From: Bubalus kerabau
Taxonomy: Eukaryota > Chordata > Mammalia > Artiodactyla > Bovidae
Assembly (NCBI RefSeq): GCF_029407905.1
Contig: NC_073625.1
Span: 169,714,240-169,778,239 of the forward strand
DNA length: 64,000 nt
Direction of reading: 5' to 3'
The notes beneath the pieces are model-generated. The model was given only the letters and a program-made list of their open reading frames with translations, did no database searches and was not told where the DNA came from. The position numbers and the translations under genes are program-made. Below, in pieces: positions 34,538 to 46,260 of this stretch. Every line of letters begins with the position of its first letter. Positions within the stretch are counted from its first letter, which is position 1.

Positions 34538-35082
34538 TGGTATGGAAATGTTTTTCTTAAGCTATGTTAATGGACTATGCATTTTCCCTACACTCTGTCT
34601 TTCCTCAAGTGGGGTTCCACATAGATGCAGAACACACTTGACAAACCAGTATGCTTTACTCATGCAAATATTCTCTTAAGCTATATTAATGAGACTATGT
34701 ATTTGCTTGGAAACCTGCCCTTCTTCAAGATTCATGTAAATTGTTTTATGGCCTAGGGCATCTCATCTTGTGCAAATATTTTCTCAAAATGCATGTTGTC
34801 ATGAGGGGCATGGTGCCAGTCTCTGAACTTTGAGACATTCCCTTTCTCTGATTATCAGCCTGCTAGTAGCTATATAACATCCAGCTAAAGACTACACGGG
34901 AGAACTCTTTCTGCCCATTCTGATGTTTATGTCAGAAGCTTTGTCTATTTCTTTATACTTTAATAAAACTTTATCACACAAAAGCTGTAAGAGATCAAGC
35001 CTCGTCATTGGCCCCAGATTGAATTCCTCTCCTCCAGAGGCCAAGAATCCCAGTGTTTTCATAGCTCAGCAACAACATTTCA
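34538..35082 (+). mobile_element. ERV LTR, 3' part
   Basis: Continues the LTR to its TTTCA end at 35082. It carries repeated TATGCTTTACTCATGCAAAT / CTTAAGCTATATTAATGAGA blocks in U3, a TATATAA-like box near 34871 and the polyadenylation signal AATAAA at 34962-34967. R-U5 matches the LTR at 119-335. No internal retroviral genes flank it, so it is a solo LTR. Confidence 0.72.
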
Positions 35083-35086
35083 GATG

Positions 35087-35190
35087 TATGCTTATTGTTT
35101 TGATTGTAGTGTTTGTTCTGCAGATCAATATCAGATTGTACAGTTTAGATTCAGTGTATTTCATGTCAATTATATCTCAATAAAACATGT
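35087..35190 (+). mobile_element. Ancient L1M 3' terminus
   Basis: TTTTGATTGTAGTG, then TCAATTATATCTCAATAAAA (35164-35183), is the end of an old L1 3' UTR and completes the element begun near 31831. Confidence 0.65.
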
Positions 35191-35285
35191 CATTAAATAT
35201 TTTTTTCCACCCATTAGCCCATGGGAAAATTCAATACCACTTATTACAGCCACCTGACCCTTTTTGACATTTTTAGGGGTATCAT

Positions 35286-35499
35286 CACTGGTGGCTCAGA
35301 TGGTAAAGCGTCTGCCTGCAATGCTGGAGACTGGGATTCGATCCCTGGGTCAGAAAGATTCCCTGAAGAAGAAAATGTCAACTCAGTCCCGTATTCTTGC
35401 CTGGGAAATCCCATTGACAGAGGAGCCTGGTGGACTATAGTCCATGGGGTTGCAAGTGAATCAGATACAACTGAGAGACTAACATTGTCACTTTCTTGA
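35286..35499 (+). mobile_element. Bov-tA SINE
   Basis: Standard head (GGTGGCTCAGATGGTAAAG; B-box-like GGGATTCGATCCC near 35333) plus Bov-A body, ending in ACATTGTCACTTTC. Confidence 0.9.
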
Positions 35500-35536
35500 A
35501 AAAAGTGTAACAATTTTATCCGCCAGTCTGTTAATT

Positions 35537-35752
35537 GGGCTTCCCTGGTGGTTCAGCAGTAAGAATCCACCTGCCAATACAGGAGACATGGGTTATATCT
35601 CTGTGTCAGAAAGATCCCTTGGAGAAGGAAATGGCAACCCACCCCAGTATTCTTTTGCCTGGGAAATCCCAGGGACAGAGGAGACTGGTGAGTTGCAGTC
35701 CATGGGGTTGCAAAGAGATGGACACAACTGAACAACTAAACAACAAAAAGCA
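35537..35752 (+). mobile_element. Bov-tA SINE
   Basis: Complete Bov-tA with perfect 8-bp duplication TGTTAATT (35529-35536, 35753-35760). It lies 37 bp after another Bov-tA in the same orientation. Confidence 0.93.
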
Positions 35753-35760
35753 TGTTAATT

Positions 35761-36179
35761 ATACATGACCTGACCATGATCTGACTCACTATTATCTAGA
35801 GGCCGTATTTTTATACTAAATCATATATTATTTGTTATGAATATTTATATTTCTCAAGATAATAACTCATCCAGTCAGTATGAAATTAACACAATGTAAA
35901 TAGTATAAATAATTATACACAGAGAATGTGTTATTTTCAACATTAATGACATTTGTTAATTCTATAATTTTCTATAGACATTTTGTGAACAAATAACACT
36001 TAGTGGAGGTTATAAACTGATTTGTTGAAACAATGTAAACAGTAGTAATAACATACAGCCAACAAAAACAAAAAAAATAGATATAAATATTGGTATTTTC
36101 ATGTTTTGAGAAATATTTTGCAATAAAAATAAGTGTATAACTGACTAAAGACTTTCTTAAAACTCATTTTCTCTATAAG
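35761..36179. other. Unassigned AT-rich DNA
   Basis: Nothing recognised. Confidence 0.45.
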
Positions 36180-36448
36180 TTCAGTTCAGTTCAGTTCAGT
36201 CACACAGTTGTGTCTGATTCTTTGCTACCCCATGGACTGCAGCACACCAGGCTTCCCTGTCCATCACCAGCATCCAGACCTTGCTCAAACTCATGTCCAT
36301 TAAGTTGGTGATGCCATTCAACCATCTTATCCTCTGATGTCCTCTTCTCCTCCTGCCTTCAATCTTTCCCAGCATCAGAGTCTCTTCTAATAAATCAGTT
36401 CCTCATATTAGGTGACCAAAGTATTGGAGTTCTAGCTTCAGCATCAGT
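36180..36448 (-). mobile_element. BovB 3' segment of a probable 5'-inverted copy
   Basis: The last ~270 bp of BovB on the minus strand with its (TCAGT)n tail at the left. At 36448/36449 it joins BovB 5' UTR sequence running on the plus strand. This is the same topology as at 58442-61031. Confidence 0.85.
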
Positions 36449-36945
36449 ATGAAAAGGCAAAGAGATATGACACTGAAACTTGAACTCACCAGGTCAGTAG
36501 GTGCCCAATATGCTACTGGAGAAAAGTAGAGAACTAACTCCAGAAAGAATGAAGAGAAGAAGCCAAAGACAAAAAAACTCCCAATTGTGGATGTGACTAG
36601 TGATGGAAGTAAAGACTGACGCTGTAAAAAACAATAGGAACCAGAATGTTAGGTCCATGAATCAAGGTAAGTTGGAAGTGGACAAACAGGAGATGGCAAG
36701 TGTGAGCATCAACATTTTAGAAATCAGTGAACTAAAATGAACCAGAATGAGTGAATTTAACTCAAATGACCATTATATCTACTATTGTGGGCAAGAATCT
36801 GTTAGACAAAATGGAGTAGCCCTCACTATCAACAAAAGAGTCCTAGATGTAGTACTTGGGTGCAATCTCAAAAATGACAGAATGAGCTCTGTTTGTTTCC
36901 AAGGCAAATCATTCAATAGCACAGTATGCCTACAATAGCACAAAT
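36449..36945 (+). mobile_element. BovB 5' UTR-endonuclease segment (inverted part)
   Basis: Plus-strand BovB from the 5' UTR (AGTATGAAAAGGC...) through the start of the endonuclease ORF (EFNSNDHYIYY-type segment, 36747-36938). It is split by a younger BovB (36946-37436) and resumes at 37437. Coding frames are broken. Confidence 0.87.
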
Positions 36946-37436
36946 CTAGATGGTGATTGCAGTTATAAAATTAAAAGAAGCTTAGTCAAGGCTATGGTTT
37001 TTCCAGTAGTCATGTATGGATGTGAGAGTTGGACTATAAAGATAGCTGAGTGCCGAAGAATTGATGCTTTTGAACTGTGGTGTTGGAGAAGACTTTTGCG
37101 AGTCCCTTGGACTGCAAGGAAATCCAACCAGTCCATCCTAAAGGGTATCAGTCCTGGGTGTTCATTGGAAGGACTGATGTTGAAGCTGAAACTCCCATAC
37201 TTTGGGCACCTGATGAGAAGAGCTGACTCATTGGAAAATCTCTGATGCTGGGAAAGATTGAGGGCAGGAGGAGAAGGGGACGACAGAGGATGAGATGGTT
37301 GGATGGCATCACCAACTCAGTGGATATGGATTTGGATGCACTCAGGGAGTTGGTGATGGGCAGGGAGGCCTGGCATGCTGCAATTCATGGGGTCGCAAAG
37401 AGTTGGACATGACTGAGCGACTGAACTGAACTGAAC
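36946..37436 (+). mobile_element. Younger BovB 3' copy nested in BovB
   Basis: Begins near AGATGGTGATTGCAG with an internal deletion at about 36982 and runs to the (ACTGA)n end. The host BovB endonuclease sequence resumes right after it. The exact edges and target duplication are not clear. Confidence 0.83.
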
Positions 37437-37752
37437 CGATGTCCCAACAGTAATGCTGAAGAAGTTGAAGTTGAATGGTTCTATGAAGACCTACAAGACC
37501 TTCTAGAACTAACACTAAAAAAAGATGTCCTTTTCATCATAAAAGTAGGAAGTCAAGAGATACCTGGAGTAACAGGCAAATTTGGCCTTGGAGTACAGAA
37601 TGAAGCAGGGCAAAGGCAAACAGAGTTTTGCCAAGAGAATGCACTGGTCATTGCAAACACCCTCTTCCAACAATGTAAGAGATGACACTACACATGGACA
37701 TCACCAGATGGTCAATACCAAAATCAAATTGATTATATTCTTTGCAGCCCTT
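37437..37752 (+). mobile_element. BovB endonuclease segment, continuation
   Basis: Resumes the 5'-derived segment (AGTAATGCTGAAGAAG, then CTACAAGACCTT) and stops at CTTTGCAGCC. Several small deletions are present (for example near 37540). Not functional. Confidence 0.87.
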
Positions 37753-38892
37753 TCACTAAACATATCTTCTGTTGCAAGCATGGTACCAAAACGCTGTGTT
37801 CAATAAACACTATATTTCTTCATCTCATGTAATATGAGGTTAGCTTTTCCATGAAAGTGACTTGAAATTCTATTTGTGTAAGTACCTCAATTTTCTTCAT
37901 TTTTGATTTATTTTGGAAATATAACATCTAAAATGCATTGCTTAACTTTCATCCATCCAGAGTGTATGTAACTTAATCTAGCCATTTATTGAGGATACAA
38001 AACTATGTGACAGAAATTATGCTAGTATTGATCATATGTTATACCCAATCTTGACAATTTTAGTAATAAATAATCTGAAATATTCATAAAGCTTTGGTAG
38101 CTTCCTGGAAAATTTGTAAAGCTAAAATATGAAAGAGAATGATCTAAACTTAGGTGTGTCAGACACAAAACTTTCAAATCCACCCTTCTCCTGCAAACTG
38201 AAAAAGGTAGGTACAATGATACCTACATTTTCTTTCAGTCAAATATTATTTGGAAAAGTTGATTGATGGAAACAATGAATGTTGAATACTGAAATTGACA
38301 GAATAATTCCATACTTATTTAACTACACAGGTAGAATCATTCCACAAATACACTCCAGTTATCAACTAGAAGTATGTATAAATGTTAGAAATGTTCCATC
38401 CCATAAAATGTCTAAACAATTAATGATTTGATAATATACAACCAATATCTATATAGAAAATCAAGTACTAGTTAAGCATTATCCTTAATTCTTTTAAAAG
38501 ATTTCAGTTTGTTGATTTATTTCCTTTTGATGGTCTTTTGGTTAATAAATGACCCTTTTAAAAGAAATAAACCAAATTTGTATTCCACTTTTCTTTAACT
38601 TTCTTTCTGTGCATTTTTCACTAAATATGGAGCACCTATTACGAATTAGGTGATGGGCTTTTAATGTACTACAAAATGCACACTTTTAATATCTCTTCCC
38701 ATCTCAAGATGAAATCCCTTAGAACTGAAGCTTAAAATCATGACAGTTTATATGAAATGACCTTTGGTCCACATTAGTTTGCTAGGTTAAAAATAAAATT
38801 TCTTGTGAGGAAATTCCCTGCTTTTGGTAAAGTATTTGAAGCTTTATTTGGAATCCTAGTGAGTGACTTTGATTCTGGCTTTATTGATTCCT
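37753..38892. other. Unassigned AT-rich DNA
   Basis: No recognised repeat or exon. Confidence 0.45.
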
Positions 38893-38904
38893 CATGATTA
38901 AGGT

Positions 38905-40385
38905 ACAAACTAAGTTAGTGGAGGTGATGGAATTCCAGTTGAGCTACATCAAATCCTGAAAGATGATGCTGTGAAAGTGCTGAACTTAATATGCCAGCAA
39001 ATTTGGAAAACTCAGCAGTGGCCACAGGACTGGAAAAGGTCAGTTTTCATTCCAATCCCAAAGAAAGGCAATGCCAAAGAATGCTCAAACTATAGCACAA
39101 TTGCACTCATCTCACACGCTAGTAAAGTAATGCTCAAAATTCTCCAAGACAGGCTTCAGCAATACGTTAACCGTGAACTTTCAAATGTTCAAGCTGGTTT
39201 TAGAAAAGGCAGAAGAACCAGAGATCAAATTGCCAGCATCTGCTGGATCATGGAAAAAGCAAGAGAGTTCCAGAAAAAACATATATTTCTGCTTTATTGA
39301 CTATGCCAAAGCCTTTGACTGTGTGGCTCACATAAACTGTGGAAAATTCTGAAAGAGATGGGAATACCAGACGAACTGACCTGCCTCTTGAGAAACTTAT
39401 ATGCAGGTCAGGGAGCAACAGTTAGAATTGGACATGGATCAACAGACTGGTTCCAAATAGGGAAAGGAGTACGTCAAGGCTGTATATTGTCACCCTGCTT
39501 ATTTAACTTCTATGCAGAGTACATCATGAGAAACGCTGGGCTGGAAGAAGCACAAGCTGGAATCAAGATTGCCGGGAGAAATACCAATAACCTCAGATAT
39601 GCATATGACACCACTCTTATGGCAGAAAGTGAAGAGGAACTAAAAAGCCTCTTGATGAAAGTGAAAGAGGAGAGTGAAAATGTAGCTTAAAGCTCAACAT
39701 TCAGAAAACGAAGATCATGGCATCTGGTCCCATTACTTCATGGGAAATAGATGGGAAAACAGTGGAAACAGTATCAGACTTTATTTTTGGGGGTTCCAAA
39801 ATCACTGCAGATGGTGACTGCAGCCATGAAATTAAAAGATGCTTACTCCTTGGAAGGAAAGTTATGACCAACCTAGATAGCATATTCAAAAGCAGGGACA
39901 TTACTTTGCCAACAAAGTTCTGTCTAGTCAAGGCTATGGTTTTTCCAGTGGTCATGTATGGATGTGAGAGTTGGACTGTGAAGAAAGCTAAGTGCTGAAG
40001 AATTGATGCTTTTGAACTGTGGTGTTGGAGAAGACTCTTGAGAGTCCCTTGGACTGCAAGGAGATCCAACAAGTCCATTCTAAAGGAGATCTGTCCTGGG
40101 TGCTCTTTGGAAGTGATGATGCTGAAGCCGAAACTCCAATACTTCAACCACCTTATGTGAAGAGTTGACTAATTGGAAAAGACTCTGATGCTGGGAGGGA
40201 TTGGGGGCAAGAGGAGAAGGGGATGACAGAGGATGAGATGGCTGGATGGCATCACTGACTCGATAGACTTGAGTCTCAGTGAACTCCGGGAGTTGGTGAT
40301 GGACAGGGAGGCCTGGCATGCTGTGGTTCATGGGGCCGCAAAGAGTCGGACATGACTGAGCAAATGAACTGAGCTAACTGATTGA
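38905..40385 (+). mobile_element. BovB LINE, 1.48 kb with clean target duplication
   Basis: Starts before the RT domain (GTTAGTGGAGGTGATGG, 38914) and runs to the 3' end. Perfect 12-bp duplication CATGATTAAGGT (38893-38904, 40386-40397). The RT box reads YAYD (39598-39609) instead of YADD. Confidence 0.96.
38971..39998 (+). pseudogene. BovB reverse transcriptase remnant
   Basis: Three open pieces (38971-39300, 39358-39690, 39717-39998) cover the RT N-terminal part (PIPKKGN-, GFRKGRRTRDQ-type motifs), motif B (GVRQGC) and the catalytic box, where the first aspartate has become tyrosine (YAYD). Frame breaks lie near 39300 and 39690. Not functional. Confidence 0.87.
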
Positions 40386-40397
40386 CATGATTAAGGT

Positions 40398-40772
40398 CTA
40401 GTGTTGTCAAAATGTACTTGATTGCTGCTCCTTGGAAAATGCCCATGTTGCTTTATACTTTGATGTTTTTTCAGGTGAACTTTAGCTTGGATTTCAAACA
40501 ATTTTTTAAGCTTCCTCCCTCTGCCCTCATTTGTTTTGATCTTTCATTTCATTTTCATTTTCATGAATGTGCACATGTATGTGTGTGTGTACTTGCTTTC
40601 CCTAGTGAAGTTTTATGTGATTCTTTACATAGAGAGTATTTTATGTTTACCTATTAAGCTAAATATATTTTATTTCAAATGTTGATTATTTATATTTGAG
40701 TCCACATATACATTTATGAATTCTAATAGTACCATACTTTTCTAATTTAATTTTGAAATAATTTTTGCTATT
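40398..40772. other. Unassigned DNA
   Basis: CATTTTCATTTTCATG-type short repeats near 40545 and a small GT run near 40580; otherwise nothing recognised. Confidence 0.45.
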
Positions 40773-43448
40773 CAGATCAGATCAGATCAGTTCAGTCGCT
40801 CAGTCGTGTCTGACTCTGTGCGACCCCATGAATCGCAGCACGCCAGGCCTCCCTGTCCATCACCAAATCCCGGAGTTCACTCAGACTCACGTCCATCGAG
40901 CCAGTGATGCCATCCAGCCATCTCATCCTCTGTTGTCCCCTTCTCATCTTGCCCCCAATCCCTCCCAGCATCAGAGTCTTTTCCAATGAGTCAACTCTTC
41001 GCATGAAGTGGCCCAAGTACTGGAGTTTCAGCTTTAGCATCATTCCTTCCAAAGAAATCCCAGGGCTGATGTCCTTCAGAATGGACTGGTTGGATCTACT
41101 TGCACTCCAAGGGACTCTCAAGAGTCTTCTCTAACACCACAGTTCAAAAGCATCAATTCTTTGGTGTTCAGCCTTCTTCACAGTCCAACTCTACATCCAT
41201 ACATGACCACAGGAAAAACCATAGCCTTGACTAGACGGACCTTTGTTGGCAAAGTAATGTCCCTGCTTTTGAATATGCTATCTAGGTTGGTCATAACTTT
41301 CCTTCCAAGGAGTAAACATCTTTTAATTTCATGGCTGCAGTCACCATCTGCAGTGATTTTGGAGCCCCCCAAAATAAAATCTGACACTGTTTCCACTGTT
41401 TCCCCATCTATTCTCCCTGAAGTGATGGGACCGGATGCCATGATCTTTGTTTTCTGAATGTTGAGCTTTAAGCCAACTTTTTCACTCTCCACTTTCACTT
41501 TCATCAAGAGGCTCTTTAGTTCCTCTTCACTTTCTGCCATAAGCATGGTCTCATCTGCATATCTGAGGTTATTGATATTTCTCCCGGCAATCTTGCTTCC
41601 AGCTTGTGTTTCTTCCAGTCCAGCATTTCTCATGATGTACTCTGCATAAGTTAAATAAATAGGGTGACAATATACAGCCTTGACGTACTCCTTTTCCTAT
41701 TTGGAATCAGTCTGTTGTTCCATGTCCAGTTCTAACTGTTGCTTCCTGACCTGCATACAAATTTCTCAAGAGGCAGATCAGGTGGTCTGGTATTCCCATC
41801 TCTTTCAGAATTTTCCACAGTTTCTTGTGATCCACACAGTCAAAGGCCTTGGCATAGTCAACAAAGCAGAAATAGATGTTTTTCTGGAACTCTCTTGCTT
41901 TTTCCATGATCCAGCAGATGTTGACAATTTGATCTCTTGTTCCTCTGTCTTTTCCAAAACCAGCTTGAACATCAGGAAGTTCATGGTTCACATATTGCTA
42001 AAGCCTTGCTTGTAGAATTTTAAGCATTACTTTGCTAGCGTGTGAGATGAGTGCAATTGTTGGGTAGTTTGAGCATTCTTCGGCATTGCCTTTCTTTGGG
42101 ATTGGAATGAAAACTGACCTTTTCCAGTCCTGTGGCCACTGCTGAGTTTTCCAAATTTGCTGGCATATTGAGTTCAGCACTTTCACAGCATCATCTTTCA
42201 GGATTTAGAATAGCTGAACTGGAATTCTATCACCTCCACTAGCTTTGTTTGTAGTGATGCTTTCTAAGGCCCACTTGACTTCACATTCCAGGATGTCTGG
42301 CTCTAGGTGAGTGATCACACCATCGTTCTTATCTGGGCTGTGAAGATCTTTTTTGTACAGTTCTTCTGTGTATTCTTGCCACTTCTTCTTAATATCTTCT
42401 GCTTCTGTTAGGTCCATACCATTTCTGTCCTTTATCGAGCCCATCTTTGCATGAAATGTTCCTTTGGTATCTCTGATTTTCTTGAAGAGATCTCTAGTCT
42501 TTCCCATTCTGTTGTTTTCCTCTATTTCTTTGCCTTGATCACTGAGGAAGGCTTTCTTATCTCTTCTTGCTATTCTTTAGAACTCTGCATTCAGATACTT
42601 ATTCAGATCTTTCCCTTTCTTCTTTGCTTTTTGCTTCTCTTCTTTTCATAGGTATTTGTAAGGCCTCCCCAATCCACCATTTTGCTTGTTTGCATTTCTT
42701 ATCCATGGGGATGGTCTTGATCCTTGTCTCCTGTACAATGTCACGAACCTCATCCCATAGCTCATCAGGCACTCTATCTATCAAATCTAGGCCCTTAAAT
42801 CTATTTCTCACTTCCACTGTATAATCATAAGAGATTTGATTTAGGTCATACCTGAATGGTCTAGTGGTTCTCCCTACTTTCTTCAATTTAAGTCTGAAAT
42901 TGGCAATAATGAGTTCATGGTCTGAGCCACAGTCAGCTTCTGGTCTTGTTTTTGCTGACTGTATAGAGCTTCTCCATCTTGGCTGCAAAGAATATAATCA
43001 ATCTGATTTCGATGTTGACCATCTGGTGATGTCCATGTATAGAGTCTTCTCTTGTCTTGTTGGAAGAGGGTGTTTGTTATGACCAGTGCATTTTCTTGGC
43101 AAAACTCTATTAGTCTTTGCCCTGCTTCATTCCGTATTCCATGGCCAAATTTGCCTGTTACTCCAGGTGTTTCTTGACTTCCTACTTTTGCATTCCATCT
43201 GCTTTAATGAAAAGGACATCTCTTTTGGGTGTTAGTTCTGAAAGGTCTTGTAGGTCTTCATAGAACCGTTCAACTTCAGCTTCTTCAGCATTACTGGTTG
43301 GGGCATAGACTTGGATTACTGTGATATTGAATGGTTTGCCTTGGAAATGAACAAAGATCATTCTGTTGTTTTTAAGATCGCATCCAAGTACTGCATTTCG
43401 GACTCTTTTTTGACCGTGATGGCTACTCCATTTCTTCTGAGGGATTCT
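40773..43448 (-). mobile_element. BovB LINE, 2.68 kb
   Basis: Minus-strand BovB lacking roughly the first 0.5 kb. The 3' tail is the AGATCAGATCAG-type variant at the left. It contains the C-terminal region, RT, connector and most of the endonuclease. The RT box reads YADE (41550-41561). The 5' break is near 43448 in the endonuclease start. Confidence 0.94.
40792..42988 (-). pseudogene. BovB endonuclease-RT ORF remnants
   Basis: Minus-strand pieces: 42599-42988 (end of the APE-type endonuclease with the conserved SDH triad motif, 42917-42925, and connector), 42205-42507, 41998-42186 (RT start), 41707-41991 (motif A FVDYAKAFD), 41178-41633 (catalytic box YADE) and 40792-41121 (C-terminus). Stops and shifts separate the pieces. 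The second catalytic aspartate is Glu. Confidence 0.86.
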
Positions 43449-43519
43449 AATGAATAATAGCAGAGGAATCTGAGAATAAATATAATTTTCACTCTCAGCT
43501 ATATAAAATTAGGTAAATT

Positions 43520-43655
43520 AGTTGTTGTTTATTTCCCCATGACTTACAGGGCTTAATTCCCTGACCACAGATCAAACTCATGCTACCTGAAATGACAACC
43601 TGGAGTCATGAACTGCCAGGAAATCTCTTACAAGTTTTCACTGGTGCAAGAAAAA
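43520..43655 (-). mobile_element. Possible older tRNA-derived artiodactyl SINE
   Basis: CTTAATTCCCTGACCACAGA and CATGAACTGCCAGGAAATC resemble the head of an older cetartiodactyl tRNA-type SINE (CHR-like) on the minus strand. Strongly diverged. Confidence 0.4.
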
Positions 43656-44300
43656 TGTGAAAAGTCATATAAGCAGGACTAGATTCATTGTGACAATAAC
43701 AAAATAGCTCAGCTACCACCAGACAATTAAAAAAAAATACATAGTAGAAATGTAATACTTACCATGTCACAGCAAATAACAAAATGAAAGAAAGCAACCA
43801 AAAAGGAATGGGGTCATGCAGATTTCTGGAGTCTGTAAAACGACTGAACTGTATACAGTGTTGGCCCTACCTCTGAAAGCCTTAGGAAATACTGGTGACA
43901 AAGATCAAGTTTCAATTTTACCGTACCAAGTTGTACTCTTCTCTGCTGAGCTATAGGTTTCATCACTGAGATCTGAGTGCATAGAATGTCGCTTGGTTTT
44001 TATTTTTGCTTCATCCATGTTATAGCTGAAGAGGTGGAGGGAGAGGCCTTAAGTGGGGAAAAAATGAGACAGAATAATGCAATATGTTTAGAGAGAATAA
44101 TTTTTCAGGAATAGAGGTAATAAGGAGAAAGCTTCTAATATCTGAATTGTGTGTCTCACAGATGTGTAATCAGCATCTAAAGAATATGTCCTGCTTTAAT
44201 GAATTAACATAACCAACTATGTAAAGGAAACATCATTACACAGTTGAAAAAAGTAGGTACATAGTGCAAAATAAATCACATAAAATTTCCTATGATATGA
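43656..44300. other. Unassigned DNA
   Basis: Nothing recognised. Confidence 0.45.
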
Positions 44301-44863
44301 GCAGCCATGAAATTAAAAGGCGCTTACTCCTTGCAAGAAAAGTTATGACCAACCTAGATAGCATATTCAAAAGCAGAGACATTACTTTGCCAACAAAGGT
44401 CCATCTAGTCAAGGCTATGGTTTTTCCTGTGATCATGTATGGATGTGAGAGCTGGACTGTGAAGAAGGCTGAGTGCCGAAGAATTGATGCTTTTGAGCTG
44501 TGGTGTTGGAGAAGACTCTTGAGAGTCCCTTGGAGTGCAAGGAGATCCAATCAGTCCATTCTGAAGGAGATCAGCCCTGGGATTTCTTTGGAAGGAATGA
44601 TGCTAAAGCTGAAGCTCCAGTACTTTGGCTACCTCCTGCGAAGAGTTGACTCATTGGAAAAGACTCTGATGCTGGGAGGGATTGGGGGCAGGAGGAGAAG
44701 GGGACAACAGAGGATGAGATGGCTGGATGGCATCACTGACTCAATGGACATGAGTCTGAGTGAACTCCGGGAGTTGGTGATGGACAGGGAGGCCTGGCAT
44801 GCTGCGATTCATGGGGTCGCAAAGAGTCAGACACAACTGAGTGACTGAACTGAACTGAACTGA
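44301..44863 (+). mobile_element. BovB/ART2-type LINE 3' copy, open frame
   Basis: 563 bp of the BovB C-terminal region to the (ACTGA)n end. A single frame stays open through to 44848, entering from the flank at 44264, which implies a young copy. It lacks the RT catalytic region altogether and so encodes no active enzyme. Confidence 0.93.
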
Positions 44864-45316
44864 TGACCTCAAATCTTCTCAAAACCACTGTTAGTTTTAT
44901 ATACTGCTTATTTTCTTAAAAAATTATAAAACCTTTAGTAGCATCAGAGATTTAAAATATACTGACTTGTCTGATACAATATATTTTTTCTTGAGCTAAC
45001 TGATTTGGTTTCTACTTCACTCATATTCATTCAAAAACCATGCACTGAATGGCTATTTCCTTATATCTTGTTCCATAAAGACATAAGGGGTCTTAGAAAG
45101 ATGCAAATCACATATCAAGATAAAATAGTACTTGATGGATAGCTGATGTTTAAAAAAAAAAAATCTTGGGTTTCTAAATGCAAAATAAGAGAAATGAGGC
45201 AAAGATGTATTGAATAATGTGTGGACTGCTGAGTGAATAACACACAAAATGTATCAAAATGCAGACATTTTAATACAATTGATAGAGATGGAGTCTAAAT
45301 TTGTTTTCAGGTTTCT
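44864..45316. other. Unassigned DNA
   Basis: Nothing recognised apart from an A-run near 45150. Confidence 0.45.
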
Positions 45317-45329
45317 AAGAAGGAAAAGA

Positions 45330-45599
45330 AGAAGGCAATGGCAACCTACTCCAGTCCTCTTGCCTGGAAAATCCCATGGACAGAGGAGCCTGGTAGGCTC
45401 CAGTCCATGGGGTCGCTAAGAGTCGGACACGACTTAGCGACTTCACTTTCACTTTTCACTTTCATGCATTGGAGAAGGAAATGGCAACCCACTCCAGTGT
45501 TCTTGCCTGGAGAATCCCAGGGACGGCGGAGCTTGGTGGACTGCCGTCTATGGGGTTGCACAGAGTTGGACACGACTGCAGCGACTTAGCAGCAGCAGC
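45330..45599 (+). mobile_element. Bov-A2 SINE (dimer), young
   Basis: Complete Bov-A2 with the linker TTTCACTTTTCACTTTCATG and tail AGCAGCAGC. Perfect 13-bp duplication AAGAAGGAAAAGA (45317-45329, 45600-45612). Confidence 0.96.
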
Positions 45600-45614
45600 A
45601 AGAAGGAAAAGATG

Positions 45615-45641
45615 ACAATAACAACAACAACAACAACAAAA
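45615..45641 (+). repeat. (AAC)n microsatellite
   Basis: About seven AAC units just downstream of the Bov-A2 target duplication. Confidence 0.85.
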
Positions 45642-45949
45642 AACTACTCAAGAGTCACTGGCTCTATGCTAAAAATAACTTGCCTGTGTCTTCAAAACAC
45701 AGAAACTATATAATATGATCTGTATGAATACCATTACTTCAGTAAGTATGGCTACAGTCTCATTACTTTCTTTTTTTCTTTAATACAATTTAAGTAGTGG
45801 GTTCTCACCAATATGGATTGCAAACAAAGTGAATCTAGGAACTCCCATAAGAAGCAGTCAGATATCTGGATCCATTGCCTGAATCAATCCACAAATAGAT
45901 TTCAGGTTAATTATATAAAAGGATGGAGTATTTTCCTTTTTAAAAATTT

Positions 45950-46260
45950 TTATTAAGGTATAATTGATGTTCAAAAAATTTCACAGAATGTATACAATCT
46001 GATGTTGGACAAATGAATGAACCAGTGAAACTAGCACCAAAATCAATGTAATATGTAATCATATTCATCAGTTTCAAATCTTCCTTGTGTCCCTTTGATT
46101 TTTGTTTGCTTTGGTTATTAATTCTGTGAAAGAACACAACATACCCTCTTAATAAAATTTCCAGTATGTAATATGGTATGGTAATGGCATAAATAAAGCC
46201 ATTTGACTTTGTAATATAAATATTCCTATGACTTTTTTTTTTTCTGTTTGACATAGTGGC
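45950..46260 (-). mobile_element. Ancient L1M 3' UTR
   Basis: TTTTATTAAGGTATAATTGA (45948-45967) and ACCCTCTTAATAAAATTTCC are typical of an old L1 3' UTR read on the minus strand. Confidence 0.6.

Noticed and set aside
35286..35752. Tandem duplication of one Bov-tA
   Set aside because: The two copies differ in sequence, and the second has its own target duplication TGTTAATT, so they are separate insertions.
40771..40800. CRISPR-like or telomere-like short direct repeats (TCAGT / AGATC units)
   Set aside because: These are the 5-bp tail repeats at BovB 3' ends. There are no spacers, and the genome is mammalian.
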